A stretch of 64,000 nt of DNA from positions 3,557,259-3,621,258 of the forward strand of contig CM041551.1 in NCBI GenBank assembly GCA_023238725.1, in the 5' to 3' direction. Source of the stretch: Scortum barcoo (Eukaryota > Chordata > Actinopteri > Centrarchiformes > Terapontidae). The notes under the pieces were generated by a model. The model was not told the DNA's origin and did not search any database. It saw only the letters and a list, made by a program, of their open reading frames with translations. The position numbers and the translations under genes were made by a program. Shown here piece by piece: positions 51,511 to 64,000 of the stretch (position 1 is the first letter of the stretch; each line of letters begins with the position of its first letter).

Positions 51511-54500
51511 AGTCATGCGTAGTGAAGCATAGCAGCCAAATGTGTTTCTCAGAGCTGCTGAAGACCAAAACAGAGCTAAAATGACAGTGAATGCTGGATT
51601 TACACTTGCAAGGTGCAACAAACAAGACCACCAAATGAATGCCAATGCTTTACATTTAGCTTATTCTTTACAGACACATTCACCATAAACATTTCATAAG
51701 GTTTGTTTAAAACTTGTTCCACTGCCCCCAAATTGCTAAAAACATTAATGCTTTTAGTTTCTTCTTGCCATCTGTCTTGTTTCCCTGATGTGGTTCTTTC
51801 TATGCTAAACTTCTTCGTTCAAAGCAGATGTGGCACCAAAATAAGCACAAGGCACATTCAGGCCACATCACAACACCACCTGTTCTCCTCCAGGACAAAC
51901 ACTATCCCTTCTCTCTCTAACAGAGGTAAAATCACAGGTCCCTGCACAATACTGGTGACCAGCATATAGACCACCACTCTGGTCCTGTCTCCCTGCCCAG
52001 GCGCACATACACACCCATACAGACACACATACTGTACACAACTGAGTCATCAAGCTATGTGAGGACAAACACAAATCCTCAAAAGCCAGGCAGGCGAGAA
52101 TATACAGTATCAGCGGTCTATTTTTACCACATTGCTTTTCGCTGTTGTTTATGTTCCTTTCATGGAACACAGGCTGTTAGATGGTAGCCCAGAAGGGACA
52201 TTGGCATAGTATGGCCACATCCCTGAACCCGAGTGAGCTAATGCCTTTTGACGGCTTTGGGGGAAGTGTTGGGATTTCTCCCCATTGGCGCCACTGTAAA
52301 AGCCAACAAGCTAACCAAAAGCTAACTGTAGGACAGGAGTGTGAGTCACTCTAGGTTATTTTTTCAGAAGATGTGCAGTGCCTCAGCAACAGATTCTCAA
52401 CCCATAGAGAGATGGCTCCAGGCGAGCAGTGTGGGTTGTGCTTAAGATTTGATACATTTTGGTGTTGACATTTTACGAAGGCAGTTGTATCAGCTCAGTC
52501 AGTGGAAACATTGGTAACTTTGGAGATGTCTCCTGCATAGAAAACAGCTGCAGTATAAATCCTATATTCCTGTAGATTCTGGGAGAGTTGTTGAAAAGAT
52601 AAGTTATTATTTTTAGTTATAGTTTTCATATGTATTTTAAAATATTTCTACTTCTGTCATCTGATTTTATAATAAATGAGTTGTTTTATTGCCTGTCAAT
52701 GAGCTTTTCAGTGTTTGTTTTTTCAACTGCTAGAGACTACTATTGTTTGATTTTCAGTTTATGGTTTACTCTGTGCACAAAAATAACTGTTATGTAGTTG
52801 TGCACATCAGAGATACATATAGATGCTAGAGCTGCAGTCTCTAATCCAGTGCACTATTTGTCAAATTCAGCAAATATCTCCTCACGGTCTACTAGCCTAG
52901 CTCTGTAAATGGGAAACAAACAGAGTGGCTCGGCACAAGCCACAAACTGGCTCTCATTCCCGGGTCATCAAATACAGACACTTTGTCTCAACTCATGCTC
53001 ATTATTCCTTTTGTTTAAACACTACCTGTGAATATTCACCTCTATACCTGTCTGTGGTGAGTTCCGTTATTGGTGTCACAAAATCAATGAATGTTCACCG
53101 TATCTGTAGCAAGTCAAACATGAATAATTTGGTTTAGTACAGCGGCATGATCACAAAATAAACGGATTCACTGTGACTTAAGAGCGCCTCCAGAGTCACA
53201 GAGACTAGATACGATTCTCAGTCACTGTTAAACAAACCATCATAAGCTAAACTTAATGGAGTTGCCTTTTAGAATAAGAGGTGAAATATATTCTCTGCCC
53301 ATGGTTCTTGAACTGCATTTAGAGATAACCTACATTAATGCCCCCCCATCACCACAGATCTATTATGTCATTCTTCCTCCTCTAACATACTATGTAGACT
53401 ATAACAATGTAATCCATCTCTTGCATTATCCTGAGCTTTTTCTCTGTAAAAAGAATCTGACCTGATTTTCAGTAGAGTTGAGCAGCTTTATGCTTTGCAT
53501 AGGCATCATGTAAGCAAACAAGTAGTTCCATATTGTTCAATATGTTTTCGGTGCCCTGCTACGATAAATAATGTCAGCTTTGCAAGCTATGAGGAAAAAA
53601 AGAACAGAACAGACAGGCACTTGGCTTGCGGCTCTTTCAGACAGTTACATTTAGGTTACATTCTGTATTTAGCATGTTTAGCATGAATGTTTTATGTGTG
53701 AGAGCATTCAGGAAAGCGTGTTTTGCAAATTCTGCTTCTGTTAAATAGAAATAAATAAAAATAGATGCTCAGAGCAAAACGTCTACAAAAAGAGCAGGTC
53801 CAGCCGTTCCCCAGGCTGGCAGACTTCAAACAGACAGAAAGAATTTAAGAAAACAGAATGACAGGAAACAGACAGATCTGAGGCAGAGGAGCGTTCAGAA
53901 AAAACATGAGATTGGTAGAGGCGTGGAAAAAGATCGTCAAGCATACTGAGAAATACAAACAGAGAGACAGGAAGGTTTAGGCAGGAACATCCCTGGATGA
54001 GCAGAAAGGTAGACCTAAACTGAAGAGATGATTATAGATAGAGACTGGGATTCTCAATCACATATGAATAAGTAAACAGATGGATATAGACCCACAATAA
54101 ATAGACCGGAGGTATACCTTGAGATACACTCAAATTGCATTAAATATTCCATGTTATGTCAGTGTTAGCCCGGAATCATTGTTTCATTTTTGCATGCGTA
54201 CGTATGAAAGAACCGTAACTACAAATACGTTGGAGTATACCGCTACCCTATTTAACTGAATGCCTGGAGAGATCACCACGCTATCTTGTTATTTGACTGA
54301 ATGCATCAGCATCTGCACATCCCCCATACAAACTGAAAATATATTTTCTTTGGATTGGATGGCTCTATCAGAAGCTTTTACTGCTGTAAGAAGTGCACGA
54401 CTCTCATGCAGATTATTGGGTATCTAGATGACTAGTTTTAAAAACTAGATTATGGAGTTGCAGAATGCACTGCATTCTAGATAAAACGTCAGCAAAGGTC

Positions 54501-55269
54501 ATCATTATTTTCAAGCGTATATTTGTGTACAGAAATATGAAGTGCTTTGGGGAGGGACTAACGATCAGTTAATTTTGGCTTTGGAACAACAGCAAATGTT
54601 GGAGTTAATGAGACACTACATTAACAACACTCCTGCTGATGGTACACTTTCTGTTTGATACAGACATACACAAAAGTATGAAATGGGCATAAAACAGTCA
54701 CAACTATGCTGTGCCATTTCAGATGATTATTATTATTCTTGTAATCCATGGCTCACCTTTGTTACTATATTACTATTTCACTAGTATCCACCCGATTCTA
54801 TTATAGAAATTGATCAATAAATTGTTTGTAGTTGGCTCTCCTTGTTACCTGTAAGTAGGATGACCACTTTCTCCTGAAGACGGGGATTTGGATTAAATTA
54901 AAGGCAATCCACCTAAAGTATAATGTTATGTTTTTAAAATGTCATAGTTCAGTCATGAATCAAAAGCCAAAATCAGTTTGTAAGACATATCAACAGGCCA
55001 CTTCTACAGGCTTACCAGCACTACAAAAGAAACCCAAAAAAACCCACAAGGCTTTTTTATTTTTTTTATTTATTTTCCCAAAATATTTTTATTGAGAAAT
55101 GTAATGAGACAATGGCAATGAGAAATACAATTCTCTCTTTTGTTTTTCTTCCCATATATACACATAAGTACACAGGCATGAATGCATACATATAAGAAGG
55201 CTTTTTTTTAAACTAGTGTATGTCAGTGTTAACCCTCTGATCCACAATCCACAAAACCAACCAAAAAAA

Positions 55270-55530
55270 TAATAGTTTAATATTGTATATCCTTATTATG
55301 TCACTGGGACAAGTTGTAGATGTTTTTGCAAAATTAGTGTTAGGAATAAATAAAAATACTCATCCCATATATTCAACAAGGTTCTATACTTGGATCCATT
55401 CTTTTTTTTTTATTTTATATGCTCCCATTATTATCTCAAAACACAAAGTTGCTTTACACTTTTACGCTGATGACTCCCAAATTTACCTACATCTTGAGCC
55501 TAATAATGAAACAAAAACCCAAGCACCTTT
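55270..55530 (+). mobile_element. L2-like LINE reverse transcriptase scrap (YADD box)
   Basis: One frame reads HFYADDSQIYLHLEPNNE, which is the catalytic YADD box and following strand of an L2/CR1-type reverse transcriptase. It is preceded by LYAPIIISKHKVALH, like the segment that normally precedes it. The surrounding domain is lost, so this is a fossil. Confidence 0.8.
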
Positions 55531-58500
55531 TTTGACCTTTTTAAGTTTACCTTTCCTTGTCATTGTATTAGATTTTCTCTTGACCTTGTTCTCGGTTTAT
55601 TCTTCTCAGTATGAGTCATTGTGAATCAGCTACATTGCTATATAAATTAGGTTTAGTCGAGTAAAATGGTATTTGTTTGTAACTTTTCATACCAGCAGTA
55701 AAGACCTTGAGGCAATGGATATTGTATATTGCAAACATTGTTGTCATTTGTTGTTGCCATGACAATAATGCAGCAAAGATTATTTTTCTTGTCCATCTCG
55801 CCTTTTGCAATGGAAGTATTAAGAAACAAACAGAAGCACAAACAGGGAGATGTTCACAGAGGAAATATAGCAGGCATGTGACCGTCTAGGATTTTGTGGT
55901 AGTAGGCCTCTGTAAGTGATTGCATTCCACAGCCCTCAGTGGGAGGCCATCAAACACAGCAAAGATTTCCCTTTTCACATTTTAATTATGCAAAACAAGT
56001 AAAAGACAAGTGCATTTCTGTACCAGTCTGTGAAATATGCAAATGTATTAAACCAGCAAACAGCAATGGACAGAGATGAAGAGAGAGGAGAAGGAAAGAC
56101 AGATGAACTTAGTGCCTTTGATTTAGTGCCATCAAAGTTCAGACTAAATTGAGCACCAGACAGTCACACATTTTACATTTTACACTGAGCCATGAAAGTT
56201 GAAATTCCTGACATGGGTGCTTCATGCTGTATTAAAATGTGTCAAGAGCCGATCACAATATAGAGGTTATTCTAAAAATTGAAAGCTGCATTTTTAAATA
56301 CGGAGGAGGAGAGTGAACGAGATGGCAGAGACTGAGCTGTCATGGGTATGAAAATAATCTTCCAGCAGCCTGGAAGAGAGTGAGGAGGATGGAGTGATGG
56401 TGAGGTGCCTGGTGCTGCAGTGTTTTTTTTTTTTTTTTTTTCTGGCTGCGACACAGGTTGACTAATCCAGACTGGAAGTGGAATTGAAATACCACCTGAG
56501 GCTTAATGTAAAACTGACTCTTTATTAGCAGGGAATTGACTTGGTGCAGTAACCCCAAACAACAGGAAGTGAAGGCTAGCAATAAGATGATCTCACCCTC
56601 ACACACACACTTTCATTCAGTTGTCTTTTGTTTCATTTCAGTGAGATGATAGCCTGCCCATTCTGTGCAAATATGCCATGGATATGAAATTCTGTTTATT
56701 CAGTATCTGACAACTCAGTACAGTACCAGAAGTGAGATGATGGCAGAGTTGATGTTTTTGTGAGTCTCTGTGTGAGGTTGTGACAAAGAAACAGAGACTG
56801 CAGTGGAGTAGATAGTGTATGTCTAAATTAGCCAGGGGCATTAGACTCATTCATTATGAATGCTCAACTTAGATCAGACAGTTGCAGCTGCTTCACAGGG
56901 AATAGAAGAAACCCCAGTTATTATGTTAATAATTAATACAAATGAATGAGAGACTCTTGGTGTCTCCCACATGATGTTATTTATGGTTGTGACACATGAC
57001 AACAGGAATAAGACTTTGGTTTGTGCACATGCAACATTTTTATTTGATTGATTTATAGTCCTATTATTTAAAGAGGAAAATAATCAGCAACTATTGGTAC
57101 TAATTCTTAGTACTGACATTCAGAGCTAACGTTAAGCCAAAAATGGTTCAAATGCTTGTTTCACCAAATCTGACTCTTAAGCAAGAATTTCATTTAATCA
57201 CTTAATCAATAATGCCTATCTGACTATTTTTCTTCAACTTTTTTAGATATATGAGGGCCCACCAGTGGGGCTTAGCTTCACCTCGATCAGCTACAAGGAT
57301 TGACTCATCAGTATTAGTAATCCAATGATGTCATATAAATTAGTCATATTAGCCATTTCACTGCGGCACAGGTACTTTGTACTTTTGAAATGTACTAAAT
57401 ATTACATTTTGATCATAGATCTATCTGTGATCTATTTAAATACAATCTTGAATGCAGTACTTTTACTTGTAATGGAGTATATTTACATTATTGTATTGGT
57501 ACTTTAACTTAACTACAGGATCTGAATGCTTCTTCAGACACCTGGGCATGGCTGAGGTAGTAGTGTCACAAGCATGCTGTTTTCTTCTTGAACAATGACT
57601 CTTCTGAGGGGAAAATTATCTCGACTGTTATGCCTGATGACTGTAATTAATACAAAGACATCACTGACTGGAGCAAACTCTTTGACCTGTGGCAAGAGAC
57701 AGAGTAGGGAGCTATAGTGGAAAACCCACCCGGAGGTTTGTAGCATATCAATAATCGATTAACATACTGTTAGCTTTCAGTGCTACCATCCATCCTCCCT
57801 CCATCAACCCTTAATTCCCCCAAGTGGCTTGAGCCAGTGCACTGATGAGAAGCCAGTTGCCATAGCAACAGGAGGCAGTAGCTTTGGCGACTAATGGAAA
57901 TAGGGGCTACGGAGGAAACAGTTTAGTGAGGAAGGGGGTGTTGTGACGGGCTGCAAAGGAGTGGTGATTAAGCTATAAATATACTAAAATCTGTCTGTTT
58001 ACCTCCATCATCCATTTCTCCAACACGTCCTGCTGAGATTAACCCCCCTCTCTCAACACAGTGAGCACAACTTCTTCTCTGTACTCCGGATTTTCAGAGG
58101 TGGACTTGCTGTCTGGCAGTTTCAGACACACGTCTCATGAATAATCTGCAGGGAGAATATATAGCACAACCTCATTATACATACAATACATTGAGGCTGG
58201 CTGGAAAATGTGGCTGTGAGAGACAAGACAACTGTTTACGGTCATCAGCTGTGACTATTTTACTTCAAGTTTGCCTATTGCAGCTGGGAATTTTCATTGA
58301 GCAAGTGCACCTGAGATCAGTTATTCCCATCATATGTGATGTGTATAAGGGAGTGTGCTACAGAGTATATTTTTAGTCCTGTTTTTGTTAACAACTCGCA
58401 AAACTCTGCTGTTGAAAGGGACTAAATTCAATTTTGGTTACTGTTTACTTCAGTATTACTATATGTACTATTCGAAGTGATTGCCATCAATGAAACTGGC

Positions 58501-60351
58501 TTCATTCGTAATTGTAGTGATTTAAGACTTGAATATGAATAATGGACCTGTATTCCAGAAATTAGAAGAAGTGAAACCAACATTTATTTCTGTATAATTT
58601 GTTTATTTAAATATACCTCTATCTTTCAGCTCATCCTGTTTGCACACATACAAGGAACTTCACTCTGTTTTAACAACGCTTTCACTGAGATACACACAGT
58701 CTAAAAAAAGGCTCAACAAGGTAAATTTAAACATATCACCTTGTAAGGAGAAAACAAATAAAAACTCTGTTTAATTGTGAAAAACACAGCTGTTTCCTCT
58801 CTCTTTTACCTTGAATCAATGAAGCCAATCAGATGTAGAATGTAGTTCTTGTATTGGCCACAGCTTTTGTCTTGTCTGTATGTCTTGTCTCCTTGGGGCC
58901 TGCATGGGTTATTAGGCACAGTGCTTCTGTCACCCAGTGGGATTATGTAACGCTTTGTATTGTATTGTGTGTGTGTGTCTTTGCCAGCCACCCACCCAGT
59001 CAGACGAGGTGAGGTCATCCATTTGGTGGGCGCTGTGTGTGTGTCCCCATGGAACTCTGGTGTCAGTTTTTTAATTCAAGAGGCATGCAGACAGGGAGGG
59101 AAAGGGGGGAAAAAACAACAACCAACAAAACAACATACACAGCGAGGCAGCCACAGTACACCAGCCTTGAGCATGTCTAACCACCTGCCAGCACGTCCAC
59201 CTAACTACCTGTCTGTTCACACCTGCCCTCCGTCTGTCTGTCCGCGCAGGTGTGATGTGGAAAGGTGACAGTGACTCTGCGATGTGGTGACGGGGGTATC
59301 TGGATATTGTGATGCACACGGACAGACTGGACTGGGGAATGAAACAGGCTGTAGAAGATGTGACTTTGCAGTGATTGAGCGGTGGAGACATGTTCTCCAA
59401 CTGTGGTGACAGGCTGCCTTTTAATGGTGTCCAAACATGTAGGCGGCCTCAGAAACTGTTTGAAATAGATTGATGGGTGGACTGAATGGTGGACGAAGGC
59501 AAACTCCGATCTCCTGTGAACCCATTGACCACATTATGTGTTTGGCCTACTGTATGGGTAGACAAGCAGGCAGAGAAATAAGCGGTCGGTGAATTAAGGG
59601 ATTATGTTATCTTTGTATTGATAGCTATTCCCCTGAAATGACCAAATGTAACAATGGTTTGATCACACTAGTATATTCTGTGTAGTGACACTATCTTCAC
59701 CTACAGTAATACTGGTACTTTGATTTAGGGTTTAAAAAATACTCTGTTTCTAGGTGTGCTGTTATATTGACTAGTTACTAAATGTAAGTTCACACCTGTC
59801 AGCCAATCAGGGCTGAGAATGTTTGTGGTTATAGTATAAATTGTATATACTTTATTTTTTTCTTACACATTTTTTAAGGTTTTATTTCAACACACAGAGT
59901 AAATGCTGCCTTGATGCTGCCATTGCTGTTTTGCCCATGCACTACTTTGTGGCAACATGTTATACACCAAATTCTCTTAGAAACTTTTGAAGATGACCTG
60001 GTCTAACAGGCATCACATGGAAAAACCACAAAAACAAGGCCCAAAACACAAGTGCAGTGCCTAAAACTGATTGTTAGTGACACACCCCCTGCTGCGCATC
60101 TCCTTACACTTCCTTGAAGTCAGGCTCATGGTGGGCCACCAAAATACCAAACATGCATGCACCGTGATGAAAATGCCACTTCCCTGAAGCAAAGTCCCAC
60201 CATTCGACGTGTAACCATAACAACAACAGAGCTTCCATTGTCTAAAGGGTGTTATACATTTGTGATTTTAGTGAAACAGGTGGAAAACTTTCAGATTTTA
60301 GAACAAAAAGTTGATACTCCAAATCCTACAAAATCTCACAAACATCATATT

Positions 60352-60400
60352 AGATGAAACCTTTATTGATCCCCAGTGGGGAGATTGGTACGTCATTACA
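60352..60400 (-). mobile_element. LINE 3' tail, antisense
   Basis: The string ACCTTTATTGATCCCCAGTG is the reverse of a common fish LINE 3' terminus. No further element body is recognisable to the right. Confidence 0.5.
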
Positions 60401-62107
60401 CCCTGATAGTGATTTGTAAAGAGAAGATTGTTTTTGTGGCTTGTTGTAAATGAAATGATGAAATGAACTTATGTGATCAGAATGGGGCATTATTTCTTTA
60501 CTGATATGATGTAAAAACACATTTACATGTATATATGAGAGAGCAGGGTTTTTAGGGTTGCGTTGCTTTGTAACAGTCCGTAGAGCTGTCAACTACTACG
60601 TACAGTAAACATTTCTGAAGAAGATGCATTCTTTCGATACATTCGATACAGTCATAGAAATTTAACCTACATAGGTTGTGTTGATTTTCTTTATTTTTCA
60701 GTTTGCCTATAAGCAGGATCTATTCAGACTAAATGAGGTATTTTGTAAATGTATTTGTTTAAAAGGGAATATTCTGTTCCTTGTGCACACATTGATAGCT
60801 AATTGTTTTTTACTTGAATGTGACATGCAGGCCTCGATTCTAAGGCATGACTGTGACTGCTGCACTTTTAAACCATGGTCCACAGCTTTGTCAAGGGGAG
60901 ACAGAAGTCTGTTTTGAATGAATTTAGACACAAATATTGAACTATTTTCTTTCTTGCATTGCAGTTAATTTAGATATCTATTGTTTTTTGTCCATCAACT
61001 GCCAGATATTTGTTCTCTTTCTCCTTTTTTTAATCTTTCCCCTCCATGTTCTATTAAATGTTGACTTCTGCTTTCAAGTAGCTCCCACCTTTCCTTTTTC
61101 CAAAGCCAACTTGGCATGAGTCTTTTTTCCAGTAGGAAAACGTGCACTGAAAACAAAGCTCTTGTTCATTTAGTGCTTTATGAAGCAATTCTTCCTGTGG
61201 GTATAAACAGCCATCTGTAATCCTGCTTTTGTTTAGCAAACCATTAGGACTCTGAATGAACATGACTGTTTGTATGAACCTCTGAAAGTTTCAGAGTTGG
61301 GAATTAGCATTTGCAAAATCAGGCAATCTTCAAATGTTATGGTTCACTTGAGATTAAATTAGGATTAAAGAAGGTAAAGGTTAAGGTTATGCTAAAGGTA
61401 GGATTTGGATATGGTTTTTGATTTAATGGCCCGAGGACAGATGCATGTGTGCATAGATGAAACATTCAGTGCTGAAGTGAGGCAGAGAACTCAGTCTCAT
61501 GTTTGTTGGAGCAAAAAGCAAGACACAGTGGACAAACTAGACAGAAGCATTTTAGCCTTGTCTCTCATTCTGTCCTGTTCTGTGATGGTTTCAAGAGGCA
61601 ACATGTGTACCCACCAAATCTCCAACACCCTCAATCCACTCCAACTTTCCTGTTTACCCTCACTTCCTGCATCCTTTCTTGCCCTTTTTCCTTCACTTTT
61701 CCCCCTCTGCCTTTCTTCTTCACCTTCTTTCTATAATCAGGTCTCTTTCTTCCCTGCCTCCCCATCTTTAACCTACTTTCTTCTTCTACTTGCTTCTGTC
61801 TCACTCCCAATCTGGTTGCCCTGATAATTTCTTTCTTCTCCTCCTCTTTGTTTCTTGTGATGTCCAACTGTAATGCCTACTGCCACACTCAGCCTTCCAT
61901 TCATTCGTCGTTATTCTGTGCTTCTGACCCCCTCTTTCTGCCCTCATCTGTCTGTAAGCCCCTCGCCCTCTGTCCCGCCATCCCTCACTCTGCCCCTGTT
62001 TGCCTGTCTGCCTGTTATGAATCATTGTTTTCTGCCGACGTTCAGCCTTCAGTCCAAACCGACAGCCACAGGAACGCTTGTTACCTTGCCGGCTGTTTTG
62101 ACTGGCA

Positions 62108-62152
62108 TACTGACACACACACACACACAACACACACACATACACACACATA
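62108..62152. repeat. (CA)n microsatellite, interrupted
   Basis: CA runs with small ATA and AA interruptions. Confidence 0.9.
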
Positions 62153-62828
62153 CAAATCTCAGGACAGAACAACAAGTCCATTTTTGTCCCTCCTGCCCAC
62201 TATTACATTCCCATCACATACTGACCTTTGCCTTAAGTGGATGCAGGGTAGCCTCCATCCACATATCCAAGTGTAAAAGTTCCTTTGACAATTTGTATAT
62301 TCACATGTATTTGATGTGTGCAGCCAGAAAATGATATACTGATCATCTGATAGCAAGGCATCTGTAATACATATACATAATGATTGTGTATATAGAATAT
62401 ATATAAATATATTTCTGTCTCACAGCGAAGTATGTTTATGGCAAGTCTGGAATTAATCAATAAAAGCCAGGTGCTTATTAAAGATAGTCAAAAACATTTA
62501 AATTACTTGTAGTATAATGGCCCTCACAAAGAATATGAATCTATTGCAGTAAAGTAGCTCCACTCATTCACTGCTGCTCCTTCCAAAATCTAATGCACGC
62601 TAAGCACAGAATATAAATATAAAAAATAAAGACTTATGAATTCATTGACAAGAACATGTTGTGTCTCTCTCCAGGGTAAATGAAATGCTTCACTCAGAGA
62701 CTGCCAGTAGAGCCCACGCAACTCTGTGAGGAGAGGGTATAAATAATTAATATTATCAGTGCTTACACTTCTCTCTTTGTCGACGTATAGCCAAGTAGGC
62801 TATTGATTTAAAAAGAGAATGCAGTCTA

Positions 62829-62878
62829 CTATAATATAATGTACAAAATGATAATATAATATAATATAATATAATATA
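62829..62878. repeat. (ATAAT)n minisatellite
   Basis: About nine ATAAT-type units interrupted once near 62841-62850. Confidence 0.85.
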
Positions 62879-64000
62879 GGGACAATCTGATGTCTAATGT
62901 ATGTATTTATATATTGTTACACACCGATAACATCATGTATTCCTTTAACATATACTGTATGCACTGATAGAAAAAAATAAAAAATACTAAAAAAAATACT
63001 TTACATACTGTACTGTCTGTCGTGCTTATAGCTCTTACCTTTTATAAACATATTGACTAATTAGTAAACTTCCATCTTCTGTTTCTGAATGTTAATATTT
63101 TATAGACAGAAGCTGAAGGCCAATTTAAAAAAAACGTATATTAGTTTGTGATTAGTGAATGGGAACAGCAAACAGTATTTCTCTCAAAAATAAAAGATTT
63201 AGACCACCAGTGAAAAGTATGACATCATCTTAATGTGGCTCTGAGATGACCATGCCAGTTTGTTGTGATGCTGATTTCCAGGAACCTGAAACTGTCCACC
63301 TGCTCCACCTCTTGGATAAAGTGCTGAATTAGCTTAACACCAACCAGATCCAACTGCAGACTAAAACAGGAGCAGATGAGAATCCAAGGAGTACAAGCTA
63401 GTGTGAAATGTACTGTCTCTGTTTCTGGTTTTCTCTGCAGTTGAAGTAAATAAGTTCTTGATAAATTACTGATGTATGAAGCAGACCGTTTTCAGTTTCC
63501 TGTGGATGTTACTGTACAAACTACAATAATAAGAGTAATAACTCTAATGGCTGTGTGAGCAACAATAAATCACTCAGTGAAATCATCAACCCTCACAAAA
63601 TGTTCGTTTCTAACTCACTGGAGTTTAGTGGCAACATTCAACATTCAGCACAGTTTCAGCATGATCAGTTCCTGTTAACTGGAGATAATCACAGTTCTAG
63701 TAAAAGTTGGTCAGTTTTATTCAGTTTCACTAATTCACAGTTTTAATACAGTCAAGAGGACAGAATAGTGGAAACTGAAAGTGTTTCTGTTAAAGTTCCT
63801 GTTAAATGCTTACAGGCTCGACTCCATGTTCATCTGGTAAGCCTGAATCGTGTGTTTGACTGCATTTGTGCATGTGCAAGCGTGTCTGTCTTTCATGAAC
63901 GTTTCTTACATGCTACGAGGCAGAATGATTATCCAGGTGCATACATTACGTGACTACATATATGCGTTAATGTTTGAGAACTTCTGTGTGCTTCGCCTCT

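Larger units (their letters stand above)
48390..64000 (+). other. Presumed map4 intron 7, continuing past the right edge (at least 15.6 kb)
   Basis: No segment resembling the MAP4 linker or tubulin-binding repeats was found. Acceptor-like sites near 49936, 58061, 59249, 60711, 60962 and 63440 were tested. All but 58061 and 59249 fail on phase-1 stops or lack a donor; 58061 fails on donor phase and 59249 is only a 15-bp candidate. Repeats include an RTE-like tail at 51268-51510, a reverse transcriptase scrap at 55270-55530, a LINE tail at 60352-60400, CA repeats near 62110-62152 and AATAT units at 62829-62878. The rest appears to be unremarkable AT-rich intron. Confidence 0.55.

Noticed and set aside
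58062..58098. Acceptor-like site with a short open segment (SSLYSGFSE)
   Set aside because: The putative gtggac donor leaves phase 0, incompatible with the phase-1 chain; without splicing a stop follows soon.
60712..60738. Strong pyrimidine tract and acceptor followed by a short segment and gtattt donor
   Set aside because: In the phase required by map4 it meets a stop after three codons, and the short peptide resembles no MAP4 segment.
61620..62090. Pyrimidine-rich open frames on the plus strand near the right edge
   Set aside because: CT-rich low-complexity sequence gives Ser/Pro/Phe-rich frames with no domain and no supported splice sites.

Overview
The window looks like vertebrate nuclear DNA, most likely from a teleost fish and probably a percomorph. 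It is AT-rich and intron-dominated, with long CA/GT microsatellites, a Tc1-like transposon with perfect TA duplications, several non-LTR retrotransposon remnants and a percomorph-style short inverted-repeat element. There are no operons, bacterial genes, CRISPR arrays or recognisable tRNA/rRNA genes. Nearly all long open frames are chance frames or repeat remnants.

The window is dominated by one plus-strand gene that I identify as map4, encoding microtubule-associated protein 4. It carries the promoter side and the N-terminal 'projection' half of the protein. Layout: 1-1300, intergenic, no gene seen; about 1300-1676, promoter with four inverted CCAAT boxes and a non-coding first exon; 17.6 kb intron; coding exons at 19304-19490, 24655-24711, 40207-40314, 41617-41703, 43305-43487 and 46917-48389; then 15.6 kb of apparent intron to the right edge. 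The joined exons encode 698 residues with no stop. The C-terminal tubulin-binding repeats are not in the window and should lie to the right, so the gene is partial.

Every internal coding junction is phase 1, so each internal exon is a symmetric cassette that can be skipped without breaking the frame. The most interesting observation is a probable second promoter and alternative first coding exon at 39901-39952. There an ATG, directly preceded by an in-frame stop, opens 17 codons that end at a consensus donor, also in phase 1. That exon would splice in frame onto the exon at 40207 and give a MAP4 form lacking the conserved acidic N-terminus.

The rest is intronic repeats. These are a 1.64-kb Tc1/mariner element with a broken transposase (22300-23938), antisense LINE pieces of what looks like one clade (3152-3420, 5270-5930, 41775-42245, 43640-43790), a sense LINE relic with endonuclease motifs (33080-34715), an L2-like reverse transcriptase scrap (55270-55530), SINE-like pieces, an inverted-repeat element (40691-41070), a 91-bp TA tract and two short telomere-like arrays. 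I found no convincing novel multi-gene system.
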